Shown here piece by piece: positions 1-7,732 of a DNA stretch of 34,829 bases. Made by a program: the position numbers and the translations under genes. The notes beneath the pieces are model-generated. The model searched no databases. It worked only from the letters and a program-made list of their open reading frames with translations, and had not been told where the DNA came from. Source of the stretch: UBA11606 sp049437325. GTDB taxonomy: Bacteria > Actinomycetota > Acidimicrobiia > Acidimicrobiales > Aldehydirespiratoraceae. Within the stretch, counting starts at the first letter, position 1, and every line of letters begins with the position of its first letter. Where the stretch lies: assembly GCA_049437325.1 (NCBI GenBank), contig JBMTIM010000035.1, forward strand, positions 1-34,829. The letters run 5' to 3'.

Positions 1-2
1 AT

Positions 3-323
3 CGCGACCGTATTCTCGCCCGCAACAACGCAATCATCGACGACAACCTGCCCAGGTGGGACGCCTTCTTCGCTCGCCATCCCGACCTCTTCGAATGGCA
101 GCCCCCCGACGGCTCGTGCATGGCCTACCCGCGGTATCTCGGCCCAGAGGGTGTCGATCGGTGGGCACAGCGCCTGGTGGAAGAGGCAGGCGTGTTGGTG
201 TTGCCGTCGACGATCTATTCGTCGGAACTCGGGCCCACGCCGACCGATCGATTCCGGATCGGCCTGGGTCGGCGCGGCCTCGACGCCGGGCTCGCAGCGC
301 TGGATGCACACATCTCGGCGTGA
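3..323 (+). CDS. PLP-dependent aminotransferase class I/II, C-terminal part
   Basis: The window opens inside this gene; only the last 106 codons are present and the frame is open from base 3. The visible part runs from a helix-rich stretch (RDRILARNNAIIDDNL) to a terminal FRIGLGR segment, which in fold-type I aminotransferases carries the arginine that binds the substrate carboxylate. The segment VLVLPSTIYSSEL before it fits the usual C-terminal small domain of this family. It should transfer an amino group from an amino acid to a 2-oxo acid in the cytoplasm, but the active-site lysine lies upstream of the window, so the substrate cannot be judged. The gene ends 59 bases before the convergent VOC gene. 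The family call is fairly safe; the subfamily is open. Confidence 0.75.
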   Translation, partial: RDRILARNNAIIDDNLPRWDAFFARHPDLFEWQPPDGSCMAYPRYLGPEGVDRWAQRLVEEAGVLVLPSTIYSSELGPTPTDRFRIGLGRRGLDAGLAALDAHISA

Positions 324-382
324 GCCGGATTCACCGCCTCGATGGCACCGTGTTCTGCACCTGCCATGGCGGTATCTGCCAC

Positions 383-790
383 TCACTCACCCGGCACGAA
401 CAGGCAGAACGGGTGTCCGGCCGGGTCGAGCATGACCCGGAGACGGTCACGATCACGGTCCGGTGGTTGCCACGCCGCTTCGGTCCCACCCTCGGTGAGC
501 ACGAACGCAACTGCAGCGTCGATGTCGGTGACCACAATCTCCAGGTGCAGCTGCTTCTGTGATTCGCCCTCACGCTCGGGCCACGTCGGTGCGACATAGT
601 TCGGTTCGGCCTGGACATTGAGACCGACCCCGCCGGCTGGATCGCGCAGTTGCGCCCACCCGTTCGACCGGTCCGTGACCTCCCAGCCGAGAAGTGCTGC
701 ATAGAAGTCGGCGAGCAGGTCGGCGTCGTGGCAGTCGATCGCAACACCGGTCCAACGAGCGACAGGGGAGTGGGGAAGCGCGTCGTTCAT
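383..790 (-). CDS. VOC-superfamily (glyoxalase-like) protein
   Basis: A 135-residue single-gene protein with the length and pattern of a glyoxalase/bleomycin-resistance/dioxygenase fold: two beta-alpha-beta-beta-beta modules, the first starting near VARWTGVAIDCHDADLLADF and the second at LHLEIVVTDIDAAVAF, ending with DPAGHPFCLFV, a common VOC terminal strand. Such proteins bind a divalent metal or a small ligand and act in the cytoplasm as isomerases, dioxygenases or drug-binding proteins. The subgroup with FYAALLGWEVT and DPAGHPFCL is widespread in actinobacteria and mostly uncharacterised. It is divergent from the acyl-CoA dehydrogenase across about 139 bases. The ATG start leaves a complete first strand; no clear ribosome binding site was seen. 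No specific substrate is proposed. Confidence 0.85.
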   Translation of the reverse strand: MNDALPHSPVARWTGVAIDCHDADLLADFYAALLGWEVTDRSNGWAQLRDPAGGVGLNVQAEPNYVAPTWPEREGESQKQLHLEIVVTDIDAAVAFVLTEGGTEAAWQPPDRDRDRLRVMLDPAGHPFCLFVPGE

Positions 791-917
791 GTCGTCGTCA
801 CTGCGCCGACCATGAGGTTCGATCAGCGAACAGATGGATAGTCACACCAGGATTGTCGCGGCTGCGACAGCCGGGGTCGACCGATCGTTGCTCTTGGGTG
901 GCATCGAGCAGGCGTTC

Positions 918-923
918 TACGGT
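918..923 (+). promoter_or_regulatory. -10 element TACGGT for leaderless start at 930
   Basis: TACGGT lies exactly 6 bases before the ATG at 930 and there is no purine-rich ribosome binding site. The same TANNNT plus 6-7 base arrangement recurs before several other genes here, which supports transcription starting at the start codon. No convincing -35 was seen. Confidence 0.5.
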
Positions 924-929
924 GGCCGC

Positions 930-2189
930 ATGGACTTCTCGATTCCGGCCGACATCCAAGCGTTGCTCGACGAGTGCGACGCCTTCATCGACGACGTCAT
1001 CAAGCCCATCGAGGACGAGGACGACAACATCCGCTTCTTCGATCATCGTCGTGAAGATTCGCGCACCGACTGGGACCGTGACGGTCTCCCCAACGCTGCG
1101 TGGGAGGCACTCCTTCGTCGCATGCGGGTCGAGGCCGACAACGCAGGCCTGCTGCGGTACCACCTGCCCGAACGATTCGGTGGTCGTGACGGATCGAACC
1201 TTGCGATGGCAATCGTCCGCGAGCATCTCGCCCGCAAGGGTCTCGGCCTGCACAACGATCTGCAGAACGAGTCGTCGATCATCGGCAACTTCCCGACCGT
1301 GCTGATGATGGAGCAGTACGGCTCGGACGAGCAGCAGGCCGAATGGATCCCGAAGATGCTGGCGGGCGAGGCTCGTATCGGCTTCGGGTTGACCGAGCCG
1401 CTCCACGGCAGTGACGCCACGTGGATGGAGACGACCGCGGTTCGTGACGGTGACGAATGGGTCATCAACGGCGAGAAGTACTGGAACACGGGCCTTCACC
1501 ACGCCACCCACGACTACATCTTCGCTCGTACCTCGGGAAACGCGGGTGAGGGGCACGGCATCACAAACTTCATCGTGCCCGTCGACACGCCGGGTTTCGT
1601 GGTCGAAGAGTTCATGTGGACGTTCAACATGCCCACCGACCACGCCCACATCCGCCTTACCGACGTGCGGGTGCCGCATTCGGCGATCCTCGGGGAGGAG
1701 GGCCGCGGTCTACAGACGGCTCAGCTGTTCGTCCACGAGAACCGAATTCGCCAAGCAGCCTCGTCGGTCGGCGCCGGCCTGCACTGCATCGACATGGCGG
1801 TCGAGCACGTCAACAATCGAACCGTCTTCGGCAAGCCGCTCGCGCAGAACCAGGCGATCCAGTTCCCGCTCGCCGAGCTCTACACCGAGGCCGAGATGAT
1901 CCGGGCGCTCATCTGGAAAACCGCCTGGCAGATGGATCAGGGCATCGATCATCTCGAGATCACCGACCGGGTCGCGATGTGCAATTACCGGGCGAATCGG
2001 TTCTGCTGCAACGCCGCTGATCAGGCCATGCAGGCGTGTGGGGGGTACGGGTACGGACGTGCGTATCCGTTCGAGCACATCTATCGCCATCACCGTCGCT
2101 ACCGGATCACCGAAGGCACCGAAGAGATTCAGATCCGGAAGGTTGCCGGGAAACTCTTCGGGATCTCGGGCCGAGCCAAGACCGGCTGA
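930..2189 (+). CDS. Acyl-CoA dehydrogenase
   Basis: A 419-residue FAD enzyme that would oxidise an acyl-CoA to the 2-enoyl-CoA, passing electrons to an electron-transfer flavoprotein. The N-terminal helical domain (about 1-120) is followed by the FAD/substrate strand domain with FGLTEPLHGSDA (about 150-165), and a C-terminal helical domain ending in RITEGTEEIQIRK. Glu395 in TEGT sits where medium-chain-type dehydrogenases have their catalytic base. GGYGYGRAYPFEHIYR precedes it as usual. Length is normal. An upstream extension in frame to 834 exists, but the ATG at 930 is preferred because MDFSIPADIQALLDE is the expected N-terminus and a -10 element precedes it. A fatty-acid hydroxylase-like gene follows after 71 bases. 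Substrate chain length is not predictable by eye. Confidence 0.92.
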   Translation: MDFSIPADIQALLDECDAFIDDVIKPIEDEDDNIRFFDHRREDSRTDWDRDGLPNAAWEALLRRMRVEADNAGLLRYHLPERFGGRDGSNLAMAIVREHLARKGLGLHNDLQNESSIIGNFPTVLMMEQYGSDEQQAEWIPKMLAGEARIGFGLTEPLHGSDATWMETTAVRDGDEWVINGEKYWNTGLHHATHDYIFARTSGNAGEGHGITNFIVPVDTPGFVVEEFMWTFNMPTDHAHIRLTDVRVPHSAILGEEGRGLQTAQLFVHENRIRQAASSVGAGLHCIDMAVEHVNNRTVFGKPLAQNQAIQFPLAELYTEAEMIRALIWKTAWQMDQGIDHLEITDRVAMCNYRANRFCCNAADQAMQACGGYGYGRAYPFEHIYRHHRRYRITEGTEEIQIRKVAGKLFGISGRAKTG

Positions 2190-2192
2190 CAA

Positions 2193-2208
2193 CGGCGCAA
2201 CAGCGCCG
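2193..2208 (+). terminator. Short GC hairpin after acyl-CoA dehydrogenase gene
   Basis: A perfect 6-bp inverted repeat, CGGCGC with loop AACA and GCGCCG, begins 3 bases after the TGA at 2187-2189. There is no T-tract, so it is at best a weak or partner-dependent terminator, or an mRNA end stabiliser. Confidence 0.35.
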
Positions 2209-2260
2209 GAGACATCGGGCGATCAGCAGGACGTTCTTCTCTGTCGTTCACCGCAGCACT

Positions 2261-3250
2261 ATGTTGCTGCGCGTGTCCGATGCCGAACGCCGGGTGGCCG
2301 ACGACTGGGCTCTGCAGCCCGACTACCTCCCCACGCGCCCGGCTCCCTACCTCGTCTGGCCACCGCAACCGGTCGAGGCGGTCAAGTACACGCTGAAGAA
2401 CCATCTGTCGCTGAACGACCGAACGCTCTACATCGCGCTCGCCATCGTCGTTGCATTCTGGCTCCAACCCATCGACGCCGGGCAAGCGACGCTCTCCGCC
2501 GGCTGGATCGGCTGGCTACTGGCCCGAAACGTCGCCCTGGCCGGCGTGATCATCGGCGGATTGCACTGGTGGTTCTACATCCGTCGTGGTCAGGGGGACG
2601 ACCGCCGGTGGGACACCCGACCGCTCGGCAGGAACAAGCGTCGCTTCGCCTTTGGCGATCAGGTCAAGGACAACATGGCCTTCACGCTGCTGTCGGGCAT
2701 CCCGATCGCCAGTGCATGGGAGGTGGGGGTTCGGTGGATGGTTGCCAACGACCATGTGTCGACCGTCGATCCGGGCGACAACCCCGTCTGGTTCGTGCTC
2801 GCCTTCCTCGTCATGCCGGTGTGGCAGAGCCTGCACTTCTACGTGATCCACCGGGCGATGCACCACGAGGCGATCTACCAGGCGGTACATGCCGTCCACC
2901 ATCGCAACGTCAACGTCGGGCCCTGGTCGGGGTTGTCGATGCACCCACTCGAGCATCTCGTCTACTTCAGCACCCTCGCCGTCGTGCTCGTGCTGCCCCT
3001 CCACCTGGCGCACGTGTTGTTCCTGCTGTTCTGGCAGATGCTCGGCGCACCGTCGAGTCATTCGGGGTACGAGGGTGTGGTGGTCAACGAGAAGATGGTG
3101 CTGTCGGTCGACGGGTACTTCCACCAGATGCACCATCGCTACATCCGCTGCAACTACGGCAGTGCCGAGTTCCCGCTCGACTACTGGCTCGGCACCGCCC
3201 ACGACGGCACCGACGAAGGTGCAGCACGCCTGCGGTCCCGCCACCGATGA
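2261..3250 (+). CDS. Membrane sterol desaturase/fatty acid hydroxylase-family protein (paralogue 1)
   Basis: A 329-residue integral membrane protein with several hydrophobic segments (LYIALAIVVAFWL, NVALAGVIIGGLHWWFYI, PVWFVLAFLVMPVW, TLAVVLVLPLHLAHVLFLLF). It carries the histidine boxes of the di-iron fatty acid hydroxylase superfamily: HFYVIHRAMHH, HAVHHRNVN and HQMHHRY. Family members hydroxylate or desaturate lipids or sterols at the membrane with O2. The ATG at 2261 is chosen because the upstream frame overlaps the dehydrogenase gene and reads as arginine-rich shadow. A close relative lies at 17888-18892; both share RRGQG, HHRNVN, GPW, SMHP and LHHRY/MHHRY-type blocks. The substrate is unknown; closeness to an acyl-CoA dehydrogenase is compatible with a lipid role. 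Confidence 0.85.
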   Translation: MLLRVSDAERRVADDWALQPDYLPTRPAPYLVWPPQPVEAVKYTLKNHLSLNDRTLYIALAIVVAFWLQPIDAGQATLSAGWIGWLLARNVALAGVIIGGLHWWFYIRRGQGDDRRWDTRPLGRNKRRFAFGDQVKDNMAFTLLSGIPIASAWEVGVRWMVANDHVSTVDPGDNPVWFVLAFLVMPVWQSLHFYVIHRAMHHEAIYQAVHAVHHRNVNVGPWSGLSMHPLEHLVYFSTLAVVLVLPLHLAHVLFLLFWQMLGAPSSHSGYEGVVVNEKMVLSVDGYFHQMHHRYIRCNYGSAEFPLDYWLGTAHDGTDEGAARLRSRHR

Positions 3251-3271
3251 GCGGACCGTGAGCCGCGTTGC

Positions 3272-4141
3272 TCAGTCGGCCCAGCGCTCGTCGAAGGACC
3301 ACACGTCGTCGAACCCCATGAGTGTGTGCATGTCGCCGATCGGCATCAATTCGTCGGAGCCGGGACTCATGCCGTCACTGTGCAACGTGGCGTAGGCCGA
3401 CTGCATCGCTGCGGTGGCTGCAAACAAACCCATGGTGGGAAAGAGCGCAACCGTGTAGCCGAGTGCAGCGAGTCGATCGGTGGAAAGCATCGGGGAGAAG
3501 CCACCCTCGACCATGTTGGCAACCAACGGCGCATCGATCTCTGCGGCGATGCGAGCGAATTCGTCCTCGGTCTCGGGTGATTCGACGAAGACGAGGTCGG
3601 CGCCTGCATCGGCATAGGCCTGGCCGCGCGCAATCGCCTCGGTGAGTCCGAGCGAACTGCGCGCATCGGTTCGGGCGATGATCAAGACGTCGTCACTTGT
3701 TCGGCTGTCGACTGCGACCTCGACCTTCTTCACCATGTCGGCCGTGTCGATCACCCGTCGGCCTTCGGCATGCCCGCACTTCTTCGGGAACTCCTGATCT
3801 TCGAGTTGGATCGCGGCCACACCGGCGGCCTCGTAGCCCTCGACGGTGTGGCGGACGTTCAGTAGTCCGCCGAACCCGGTGTCGGCATCGGCGATCAGGG
3901 GCCTCGATGTGGCGGCGGCGAGGCGACGAGCCTGATCGACCATGTCGGCGAACGAGGTGAGCCCGGCATCGGGGAGCCCCATCCGAGAGGCCGACACGCC
4001 GTAGCCGGTCATGTAGAGCGCGTCGAACCCGGCCTGATCGGCGATCCTCGCCGACACGAGGTCGAAGACACCGGGGGCGACCGTCAGTTCGCGGGCTCGG
4101 ACTCGGGCAGCGAGGGCGGCGCGACGGTCGGCGAAGCTCAT
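3272..4141 (-). CDS. Isocitrate lyase/PEP mutase-family lyase
   Basis: A 289-residue alpha/beta barrel protein of the isocitrate lyase/phosphoenolpyruvate mutase superfamily. DADTGFGG (85-92) supplies metal-binding aspartates, KKCGH (120-124) is the flexible-loop signature with the catalytic Cys122, and IIARTDAR follows. Members with KKCGH include 2-methylisocitrate lyase, dimethylmalate lyase and oxaloacetate decarboxylase, which cleave or decarboxylate small 2-hydroxy- or 2-oxo-dicarboxylates with Mg2+. The ATG at 4141 gives the standard MSFADRRAALAARV start; a CATACT -10-like element lies 7 bases before it. It follows the demethylase gene on the same strand after about 40 bases, so it may consume a product of the upstream block. 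The exact reaction is unresolved. Confidence 0.87.
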   Translation of the reverse strand: MSFADRRAALAARVRARELTVAPGVFDLVSARIADQAGFDALYMTGYGVSASRMGLPDAGLTSFADMVDQARRLAAATSRPLIADADTGFGGLLNVRHTVEGYEAAGVAAIQLEDQEFPKKCGHAEGRRVIDTADMVKKVEVAVDSRTSDDVLIIARTDARSSLGLTEAIARGQAYADAGADLVFVESPETEDEFARIAAEIDAPLVANMVEGGFSPMLSTDRLAALGYTVALFPTMGLFAATAAMQSAYATLHSDGMSPGSDELMPIGDMHTLMGFDDVWSFDERWAD

Positions 4142-4148
4142 GGCGTCG

Positions 4149-4154
4149 AGTATG
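4149..4154 (-). promoter_or_regulatory. -10-like CATACT before start at 4141
   Basis: On the minus strand CATACT is followed by 7 bases and then the ATG at 4141. It keeps the A2 and T6 positions of the TANNNT elements seen elsewhere in the window, suggesting a leaderless transcript independent of the upstream operon. Confidence 0.35.
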
Positions 4155-4181
4155 ACACCGGCGCCGGTGACCCGGTCCGCT

Positions 4182-6224
4182 TCAGAGGTGCTGGCACAGA
4201 CGACGTGCCTCGTAGATGGCGGCTGCAATGGTTCGACTCGCCACCGCATCACCGACACGGAACAGGACGTAGCCATCGCCGTCGGTCGGCTGGGCTCGGC
4301 CGCCGGTGAGCGCATCGATGTCGATCACCCCATGGTTCGTCGAACCATCACGCAGCGAGCGATAGAGGGTGTCGTCAGGCACCACCCCGTGCTCGAAGAT
4401 CACATGGTCGACGGTCCGAACGTGTTCGTCCCTGGTGTGGATGTTTCGCAGCACAGCGGCGAGTGCCGCTCCATCATCGGCGTGTTCGACGCGCACGAGC
4501 ACGTGATCGGGGGTCATTGTGACCCCGGCGGTGTAGAGCATGCGGAGGTAAGCGGGCCCGGTCGTGGCTGCGAGGTCCTGGGCGACGAGTCGGTCGGGGG
4601 TGACCAACTCGATGTCGGTCACTCCGCGTCCCGCAAGGTACTCGGCCACCGACGGGGCGTTCTCGCCGCCGTGGTCGTCGAAAAGCAGGACCCGACCGGT
4701 CGGATCGACGTGCCCGCCGAGCACGTCCCAGGTGCTCGACACGAGTTCCTCACCGGCGGTGAGGAAGCCGGCATCGGGCCAGCCACCGGTGGCGATCACC
4801 ACGATCGCCGGCGCCTCGGCGAGCACATCGGCTGCATCGACCGGTGTGCCGAGCCGCAGGTCGACCCCGGCGTGGTCGAGTTCGGCTTCGAGCCACCCGA
4901 CGATGCCGAGCAACTCGGACTGCCGTTCACTCGCACGAGCGGCCAACACCACTTGGCCGCCCACGCGGTCTTGCGCCTCGAACAACACGACGTCGTGTCC
5001 TCGCTCGGCCAGTACTCGCGCCGCTTCGAGTCCGGCGGGCCCGGCGCCGACCACGACGGCCTTGGACACCGCACCGGTGGATGGTGTGATCAGTTGCGGC
5101 ACGTGGGTCTCGCGACCCGTCGCCGGGTTCTGGATACACACCGACTCGAGGCCCTGGTGGAGTCGGTTGATACAGAACGAGGCGCCGACACAGACCCGAA
5201 TGCGGTCTGCATCACCTCGTTCGAGCTTGGCGACGATATGAGGGTCGGCGATATGGGCCCGGGTCATGCCGGCGAGATCGATCAGTCCCGACGAGATGGC
5301 GTGGCGGGCCGATGCCAGGTCGGTGATTCGGGTGGCATGCAGCACCGGGAGATCGATGTCGGCCTTGATCGACGCAGCCAGCGGAACGAACGGCATCAGC
5401 GGTGTTCCTGACGGCGGGATCGCTTTCGACAGCCCTTCCTCGGTTGCGAGCGACGAACTTGCAACGTTGATGAAGTCGAGGAGTCCCGAGGTGGCGAGGC
5501 GGCGTGCGATCTCGGCGCTTTCCTCGCGGCCCAACCCGCCGATCTGGTCCTCGTCGGCGATCATGCGGATACCGACCAGCAGATCGGTCCCGACAGCGGC
5601 ACGAATCGCGTCGAGCACCTCGAACGTGAACCGCAGGCGGTTGTCGAGAGAACCCCCATATTCGTCGGTTCGATGGTTCGCGAGCGGCGTCCAGAACTGA
5701 TCGATCAGATGGCTGGTTGCGCACAGTTCGATGCCGTCGAGCCCACCGGCAAGGGCTCGGACCGCAGCAGCGGCAAAGTCACCGACCACCCGCCGGATGT
5801 CGGACTTCTCCATCTGTTTCGGCCAGCCCCGATGCATCGGTTCGCGGATCGGGGACGGTGCAATGGTGGGCAGCCAGTCGCCGTCGTTGGACACGTTGCG
5901 GCGCCCCATGTGTGTGATTTGGCACATCACGGCAGCACCCTGGGCGTGGATCCGTTCGGTCATTGCCGCCAGCGGATCGATGATCGTGTCGGCCCCGAAG
6001 TACAACTGGCCCCACAGGGAAGCGGAGTCGGGTGAGACGTTGCTCGACCCACCGATCATGGTGAGCCCGATGCCGCCCTTGGCCTTCTCCTCGTGGTAGG
6101 CGATGTAGCGCTCGTTGGGGATGCCGTCGGTGTTGTAACCCGGTGCATGACTACTCGAGAAGATCCGGTTCCTCACTTCGACGTGCCCGATCGTGAACGG
6201 CTCGAGCAGTGGATCGGTACTCAT
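4182..6224 (-). CDS. TMADH/old yellow enzyme-type FMN and FAD oxidoreductase (probable N-demethylase)
   Basis: A 680-residue two-domain flavoprotein. Residues 1 to about 370 form the FMN barrel with FWTPLANHRTDEYGGSLDNR; the C-terminal part (about 388-680) is a nucleotide-binding module with GAGPAG at 393-398 and LFEAQDRVGGQ. Architecture and length match trimethylamine, histamine and N-methylproline/dimethylglycine demethylases and 2,4-dienoyl-CoA reductase. The iron-sulfur motif has C345, C351 and C363, but position 348, where TMADH has its second cysteine, is alanine. I believe some dimethylglycine or stachydrine demethylase relatives share this change. The start overlaps the MttB-family stop by 4 bases (ATGA), so the two are translationally coupled. 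Oxidative demethylation of a tertiary amine is the preferred role; the substrate is not shown. Confidence 0.85.
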   Translation of the reverse strand: MSTDPLLEPFTIGHVEVRNRIFSSSHAPGYNTDGIPNERYIAYHEEKAKGGIGLTMIGGSSNVSPDSASLWGQLYFGADTIIDPLAAMTERIHAQGAAVMCQITHMGRRNVSNDGDWLPTIAPSPIREPMHRGWPKQMEKSDIRRVVGDFAAAAVRALAGGLDGIELCATSHLIDQFWTPLANHRTDEYGGSLDNRLRFTFEVLDAIRAAVGTDLLVGIRMIADEDQIGGLGREESAEIARRLATSGLLDFINVASSSLATEEGLSKAIPPSGTPLMPFVPLAASIKADIDLPVLHATRITDLASARHAISSGLIDLAGMTRAHIADPHIVAKLERGDADRIRVCVGASFCINRLHQGLESVCIQNPATGRETHVPQLITPSTGAVSKAVVVGAGPAGLEAARVLAERGHDVVLFEAQDRVGGQVVLAARASERQSELLGIVGWLEAELDHAGVDLRLGTPVDAADVLAEAPAIVVIATGGWPDAGFLTAGEELVSSTWDVLGGHVDPTGRVLLFDDHGGENAPSVAEYLAGRGVTDIELVTPDRLVAQDLAATTGPAYLRMLYTAGVTMTPDHVLVRVEHADDGAALAAVLRNIHTRDEHVRTVDHVIFEHGVVPDDTLYRSLRDGSTNHGVIDIDALTGGRAQPTDGDGYVLFRVGDAVASRTIAAAIYEARRLCQHL

Positions 6225-7732
6225 GGTGTCTGGTCCTCGGGAATTTCGGTCATGCGGCGAGCGACGAAGTCGAGCAGTTCGGCTTCCACGGAATCGTCGA
6301 TGGGGGGCTTCTCATAGGATGCGAGCAACGCGTCTGCCTGCTCCCAACCGAGTTGTTCGGTGTTCTTCGCGCCAGCCTCCTCCCATTGCTCGAAGCTGGT
6401 TTGGTCCATCACGTTGGGCATGTGGAACGCATCGGTGTAGTGGGCGACCGTGTGGGCCGCCCCGAGATAATGCCCGGCCGGACCGACCTCCCGCACGGCC
6501 TGCATCGCGTCGTCGAAGTCGTCGACCCGTGGACCCTGTGCGTAGCGGAGCCAACCGGCCGCAATGTCGGCGTCGGTGCAGTACTTCGCAAGGTTGACGG
6601 TCAGGCCGTGCTCCATCCAGCCACCGCAGTGTGTGATGAGATTGATGCCGCCGTGGACGGCGGCGTGCATGTTCATGTTCGCCTCGTAACCGGCTTGGGC
6701 ATCGAGTGCTTTCGATCCGGTGTGCATGCCGACGCTACGGACCGGAAGGTTGTAGAAGCGGGCAAGTTGCCCCGCCATCAGCAGCATGTGGGCGAGATCG
6801 GGCGTACCGGTCATGGGAGCCCCACTGCGCATGTCGACGATCATGAGAAACATGCCGTAGATGGTCGGCGATCCTGGGTTGATCGCCTGAGCGAAGGCGC
6901 AGCCCGCCAACGCTTCTGCGTTGAGTTGGGCAATACCGCCGACCGTGCTGGCCGGCGTGTTGGCCCCGGCCAAGGCGAACGGCGAGTAGTAGACGGGCTG
7001 ACCGGCGCGGGCGTACACGATCGCAGCGCCGAGCATCGACTCGTCCCACACCAGTGGCGAGTTGCCGTTCATGAATCCGGTAATCACCGCGTTGTTCGCA
7101 ACGAACTCGTCGCCGTGCACGATCCGCGCCATTGCCAACGTGTCTTCGGCCTGGTCGGCCCCTTGACACGACCCGATGCTGGCCTTGTCGCTGTAGCGCA
7201 TCGAGTCGGCGTAATACGCAAGGTGCCGGTGTGGGATCGCGACGTCCGTCGCCTCGCAGTGAAAGCCGCCAGCGATGTTGATTGTCGGCAGTTGGTGGCT
7301 GAGTCGGATGCATTCGAGGTTGTCAGCCCGGGTTGCGTAGCGTCGAGTGCCATCTCGGTCGAGGAAGAATGGGCTGCCCGAATTGGGGGACAGAGCCAGG
7401 TGCTTTCCACCGATCTGCACCGATTCGGTCGGGTTGCGGGCATGCAACGTGAACTGTGCCGGGGCGTGAGCGATGAGACCCATGAGCAGTTCGCGCGGAA
7501 TTCGAACGCGTGTGTCGTTGATGTCGGCCCCGGTCTCGCGCCAGATGTCGATGGCTGGGCCGTACCGGAACTCGATCCCCACCTCTTCGAGGATCCGCAG
7601 TGATGCGTCGTGGACCATCTCCACTGTTTCGCGTGGGAGGAGGTCGTAGAGCGGAATGCGCCGCTCTCGTGACGGCGGCACTCCGGGAGGCCGTCGGCTT
7701 GGTCGCCGGGCGTTGCGACGACCGGTCACCAT
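6221..7732 (-). CDS. MttB-family (trimethylamine methyltransferase-like) protein, non-pyrrolysine
   Basis: A 503-residue protein with the MttB barrel pattern: LLPRETVEMVHDASLRILEEVG near the N-terminus, NSGSPFF, the central GGIAQLNAEALAGCAF, and SVGMHTGSKALDAQAGYEA followed by LITHCGGWMEHGL. Characterised members without pyrrolysine move a methyl group from quaternary amines such as glycine betaine, proline betaine or carnitine to a corrinoid protein. No in-frame amber codon interrupts the gene, so it is the non-pyrrolysine type. No corrinoid protein gene is in the window, so the methyl acceptor is unaccounted for. ATG at 7732 is preferred over a longer arginine-rich extension; it overlaps the amidase end by 7 bases. 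The next gene, a demethylase-type flavoprotein, overlaps by ATGA. Demethylation of an N-methyl compound is inferred. Confidence 0.87.
   Translation of the reverse strand: MVTGRRNARRPSRRPPGVPPSRERRIPLYDLLPRETVEMVHDASLRILEEVGIEFRYGPAIDIWRETGADINDTRVRIPRELLMGLIAHAPAQFTLHARNPTESVQIGGKHLALSPNSGSPFFLDRDGTRRYATRADNLECIRLSHQLPTINIAGGFHCEATDVAIPHRHLAYYADSMRYSDKASIGSCQGADQAEDTLAMARIVHGDEFVANNAVITGFMNGNSPLVWDESMLGAAIVYARAGQPVYYSPFALAGANTPASTVGGIAQLNAEALAGCAFAQAINPGSPTIYGMFLMIVDMRSGAPMTGTPDLAHMLLMAGQLARFYNLPVRSVGMHTGSKALDAQAGYEANMNMHAAVHGGINLITHCGGWMEHGLTVNLAKYCTDADIAAGWLRYAQGPRVDDFDDAMQAVREVGPAGHYLGAAHTVAHYTDAFHMPNVMDQTSFEQWEEAGAKNTEQLGWEQADALLASYEKPPIDDSVEAELLDFVARRMTEIPEDQTP

Noticed and set aside
4140..5411. 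Long plus-strand ORF antisense to the demethylase gene (and similar ones at 6209-7603, 11701-12906, 27977-29161)
   Set aside because: They are shadow frames of high-GC genes: low-complexity composition rich in H, R, V and D, no domain pattern, fully opposite recognised proteins.
6221..7732. Pyrrolysine in the MttB-family gene
   Set aside because: No in-frame amber codon; the gene is open from start to TGA, so it is a non-pyrrolysine member.
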